From positions 1 to 52,504 of the forward strand of contig CAILMI010000040.1 in the NCBI GenBank assembly GCA_903835255.1: DNA of 52,504 nt, given 5' to 3'. Source of the stretch: an uncultured Verrucomicrobia subdivision 3 bacterium (GTDB lineage Bacteria > Verrucomicrobiota > Verrucomicrobiia > Limisphaerales > UBA11358). Every line of letters starts with the position of its first letter. Within the stretch, counting starts at the first letter, position 1. The translations under genes and the position numbers were made by a program. Positions 50,638 to 52,504 of this stretch are shown in pieces. The notes beneath the pieces were generated by a model. That model was not told the DNA's origin and made no database searches. It was given only the letters and a program-made list of their open reading frames with translations.

Positions 50638-51576
50638 ATGAAAAAAGCCGCCAAGGTGGAAAATGCACCTGCCCCCAAGCTAATTAACCGCGTAGAAGTC
50701 TTGGACGATTGGCAACTAAAGCCAAAAGACACAGCAGAAGCTAACGCCAACATTCCATTGCCTGAGCTTTACCTTTCAAACGCCCAAAAAGGCGTCTGGC
50801 TTTACAAAGGCAACTGCTTAGAAGTAATGGATTCAATAATTGAGAAGCACAAAGACGGTTGCTTTGATGCTATTTTTGCAGACCCGCCTTACTTTCTATC
50901 TAATGGCGGCATTACTTGCCACGCGGGAAAAATGGTTAAAGTTCACAAGGGAGATTGGGACAAGTCACAAGGCTATGAATACAACCACGAATTTAACATG
51001 GAATGGTTACGGCGATGCCAGAGCTTGCTAAAGCCAAACGGGACTATCTGGGTAAGCGGAACGCATCATGTAATTTTCAGCATTGGCTATGCGATGCAGC
51101 AGCTTGGTTTCAAGATTCTAAATGATATAGCTTGGGAAAAGCCAAACCCCCCGCCAAACCTTTCTTGCCGCTACTTTACCCATTCAACCGAGACAGTGCT
51201 TTGGGCAGCTAAGAATGAGAAAAGCAAGCATCTGTTTAACTATGCAGATATGCGGAAAGCTAACGGCGGAAAGCAAATGAAGACAGTCTGGCGATTTACT
51301 GCGCCTTCAAAGTCTGAAAAAGCATCTGGCAAGCATCCAACGCAAAAGCCGATAGCTTTAATTGAGCGTTGCTTGCTCGCATCCACAAAACCAAACGATT
51401 TAGTGCTAGACCCATTTGCAGGGAGCGCGACAACTGCCATATCAGCAATGCGGATAGGCAGGCGTTGCGTAGTGGTTGAAGAAGACCCTAGCCATGTCAA
51501 TCTAGCATCAAAGCGGATAGAGGCTGAGTCTAACAGCGCAAAAGATTTATTCGGAACAAAACTTGAAGGGAAATAA
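50638..51576 (+). CDS. Site-specific DNA-methyltransferase, beta class (N6-adenine/N4-cytosine)
   Basis: 312 aa. The catalytic motif IV is DPPY (AIFADPPYFLSNGG, ~83), and the SAM-binding motif I comes near the C-terminus (LDPFAGSATTAISAMRIG, ~258). This order, with a target-recognition region between, is the beta class. KHPTQKPIALIERCL is the typical motif X. It resembles DpnA-like companions of DpnII-family enzymes. It would protect DNA from the endonuclease encoded 2 bp downstream. An additional Dam-like alpha-class methylase, present in the classical DpnII system, is not seen here. Confidence 0.92.
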   Translation: MKKAAKVENAPAPKLINRVEVLDDWQLKPKDTAEANANIPLPELYLSNAQKGVWLYKGNCLEVMDSIIEKHKDGCFDAIFADPPYFLSNGGITCHAGKMVKVHKGDWDKSQGYEYNHEFNMEWLRRCQSLLKPNGTIWVSGTHHVIFSIGYAMQQLGFKILNDIAWEKPNPPPNLSCRYFTHSTETVLWAAKNEKSKHLFNYADMRKANGGKQMKTVWRFTAPSKSEKASGKHPTQKPIALIERCLLASTKPNDLVLDPFAGSATTAISAMRIGRRCVVVEEDPSHVNLASKRIEAESNSAKDLFGTKLEGK

Positions 51577-51578
51577 TT

Positions 51579-52472
51579 ATGCAAAGCCGTCTTCAATACA
51601 TCACCAAGCCGCAAGAATTTGTCACCAAATTTTTGGAAACTATCATGCCAGGTGTAATCCCCCGCGCAAACTTCATTGATTGGGCAAGTATTGACAGCAA
51701 GACGGAAGGCTTAAAAGAATCACTGGAGTTTTACACAGTGATTGCAGCGAAGAAACTAAGCGAAGAATGTTTTTTGGTTGAACTAAGGGACGCAATTTTA
51801 GCCCATGATAACCCAACGCCATTAGTTAAATGCGCGTTTGAACTTCTTGGACATACCAATAATGATTTTGTCTCGCGCCAAGATGATTTGAATGTCGAAA
51901 TCTTGGGGCTAGAGATTCAAAAAGGCTCACAGGAACAAGCGGCCTATCTTGCCAGCCTGCTAAATGACTTGGGATTTAGAAAGCTACTCGACAGGGAAGA
52001 TTTACAAGACTTGCTCTTAGGTGTTCAAGTTGGACTCGAAACCAATCGGCGCAAGAACATCGGCGGCGAACAATTTCGGCTTGTGGTTGCTCCTATACTC
52101 AAACGGATAGCAACGCCGCTAGGTTTGACTGTCCTAGAAGAACAAGTCATGTATTACGGCGACGGCCTGAGCAAGAAAGTTGATTTTACATTAACCCGCG
52201 ATGGCAAGCATATCATCGGCATTGAAATAAACTTCTACACTGTCAGCGGTTCAAAGCCAACGGAAATTAAACGGAGTTACGGCGGGATTCTGCATGGTAT
52301 GCAGGAACATAAAACGGAGCTAGTTTGGATTACAGACGGCAAGGGTTATCGGTCTATGCTGCGCTCATTGCGCGATGCCGTCGTTATCTTCCCAAACATT
52401 TACAACATCAAAATGCTTGAAGAACATTTCGCGCAAGACGTGGCGGCGAAGTTGAAAGAGCTAGACAAATAA
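51579..52472 (+). CDS. DpnII-family type II restriction endonuclease
   Basis: 297 aa. It resembles DpnII/MboI-type enzymes: GLETNRRKNIGGEQF (~148) and a nuclease core with VDFTLTRDGKHIIGIEINFYTVSGSKPTEIKRSY (about residues 206-239, given here in full as one family signature shortened to VDFTL...GIEINFY and SGSKPTEIKRSY), providing the Asp and Glu expected for metal-dependent cleavage. Prototype members cut at GATC. The ATG is two bases after the methyltransferase stop. Zero GATC sites in the island agree with that specificity, but related enzymes with other targets exist. Confidence 0.85.
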   Translation: MQSRLQYITKPQEFVTKFLETIMPGVIPRANFIDWASIDSKTEGLKESLEFYTVIAAKKLSEECFLVELRDAILAHDNPTPLVKCAFELLGHTNNDFVSRQDDLNVEILGLEIQKGSQEQAAYLASLLNDLGFRKLLDREDLQDLLLGVQVGLETNRRKNIGGEQFRLVVAPILKRIATPLGLTVLEEQVMYYGDGLSKKVDFTLTRDGKHIIGIEINFYTVSGSKPTEIKRSYGGILHGMQEHKTELVWITDGKGYRSMLRSLRDAVVIFPNIYNIKMLEEHFAQDVAAKLKELDK

Positions 52473-52504
52473 AAAACCCGCCACCATATCGGCGACGGGC
52501 TAGG

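Larger units (their letters stand above)
50234..52504. mobile_element. Restriction-modification island inserted in comEC (right end outside window)
   Basis: From about 50234 the sequence drops in GC, shows different codon use (many AAA, AAT, TTT, GAA) and encodes a small protein, a methyltransferase and a restriction enzyme, all on the plus strand. It begins exactly where comEC loses homology. It contains no GATC. No integrase or transposase is seen before the window ends, so the type of element is unknown, and an assembly join cannot be excluded. Confidence 0.65.

Noticed and set aside
52478-52500. Hairpin after the endonuclease gene as terminator
   Set aside because: CCCGCC/GGCGACGGG pairs only imperfectly and the window ends before any T-run could be seen.
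1-52504. CRISPR array or rRNA operon
   Set aside because: No regularly spaced direct repeats with unique spacers and no rRNA-like conserved stretches were found.

Overview
The window is GC-rich bacterial chromosome, most likely from a member of the Verrucomicrobiota. Signs of this are a DUF1559-type prepilin, secreted proteins with the 'TNL..W' C-terminal domain common in that phylum, an HpnJ-like radical SAM protein, and many intergenic palindromic repeats. I cannot place it below phylum. The last ~2.3 kb is a lower-GC block of foreign character.

Layout. 1-3.1 kb: pilT (type IV pilus retraction) and purH. 3.4-8.1 kb (minus): an exopolysaccharide export module of an outer-membrane beta-barrel, a Wzc-like tyrosine autokinase, a short Wza-like lipoprotein and an FHA protein. 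8.2-11.5 kb (minus): an L,D-transpeptidase, rpmI-rplT-pheS with a terminator-like hairpin before pheS, and tRNA-Leu(CAA). 11.7-13.8 kb: nagB, divergent from a GH20-like secreted protein. 13.8-19.5 kb (minus): a prepilin-like protein and two large secreted proteins. 20.0-38.4 kb: a large amino-sugar and peptidoglycan salvage locus. 38.4-41.2 kb: a BioF/KBL-like PLP enzyme and HpnJ. 41.3-43.4 kb: a PhoB/PhoR-like pair preceded by a good PHO box. 43.3-49.5 kb: TPR lipoprotein, DUF362 protein, acpS-pdxJ, a secreted unknown and VanZ. 49.5-50.2 kb: the front third of comEC, broken off. 50.2-52.5 kb: a small ORF, a beta-class adenine methyltransferase and a DpnII-family endonuclease.

The salvage locus is the centre of the window. 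Ten minus-strand genes (32.5 to 20.0 kb), several overlapping by 4 bp, encode a sugar-porter MFS, GH89 alpha-N-acetylglucosaminidase, GH20 hexosaminidase, a ROK-like kinase, a PIG-L deacetylase, an AmpD-like lipoprotein amidase, a TIM-barrel isomerase, a Gfo/Idh oxidoreductase and a second MFS. Beside them lie a dipeptide epimerase, a NamZ-type exo-muramidase (DUF1343), a secreted serine hydrolase with SxxK/SDN/KTG motifs and NagX, a homologue of the lysosomal heparan acetyltransferase. Together they could strip peptides and sugars from peptidoglycan fragments and import the products. The usual cytosolic enzymes NagA and MurQ are not visible here. A 15-bp motif is shared by the two divergent intergenic regions of this locus.

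Three observations stand out. First, a MITE-like repeat with imperfect terminal inverted repeats and 5-bp target duplications has inserted exactly in frame (195 bp) into the signal-peptide coding region of the GH20 gene; removing it on paper restores a classical signal peptide. Second, comEC is interrupted at its conserved 'F..SGT' motif by the restriction-modification block. Third, that block contains no GATC at all, matching the expected target of DpnII-family enzymes.
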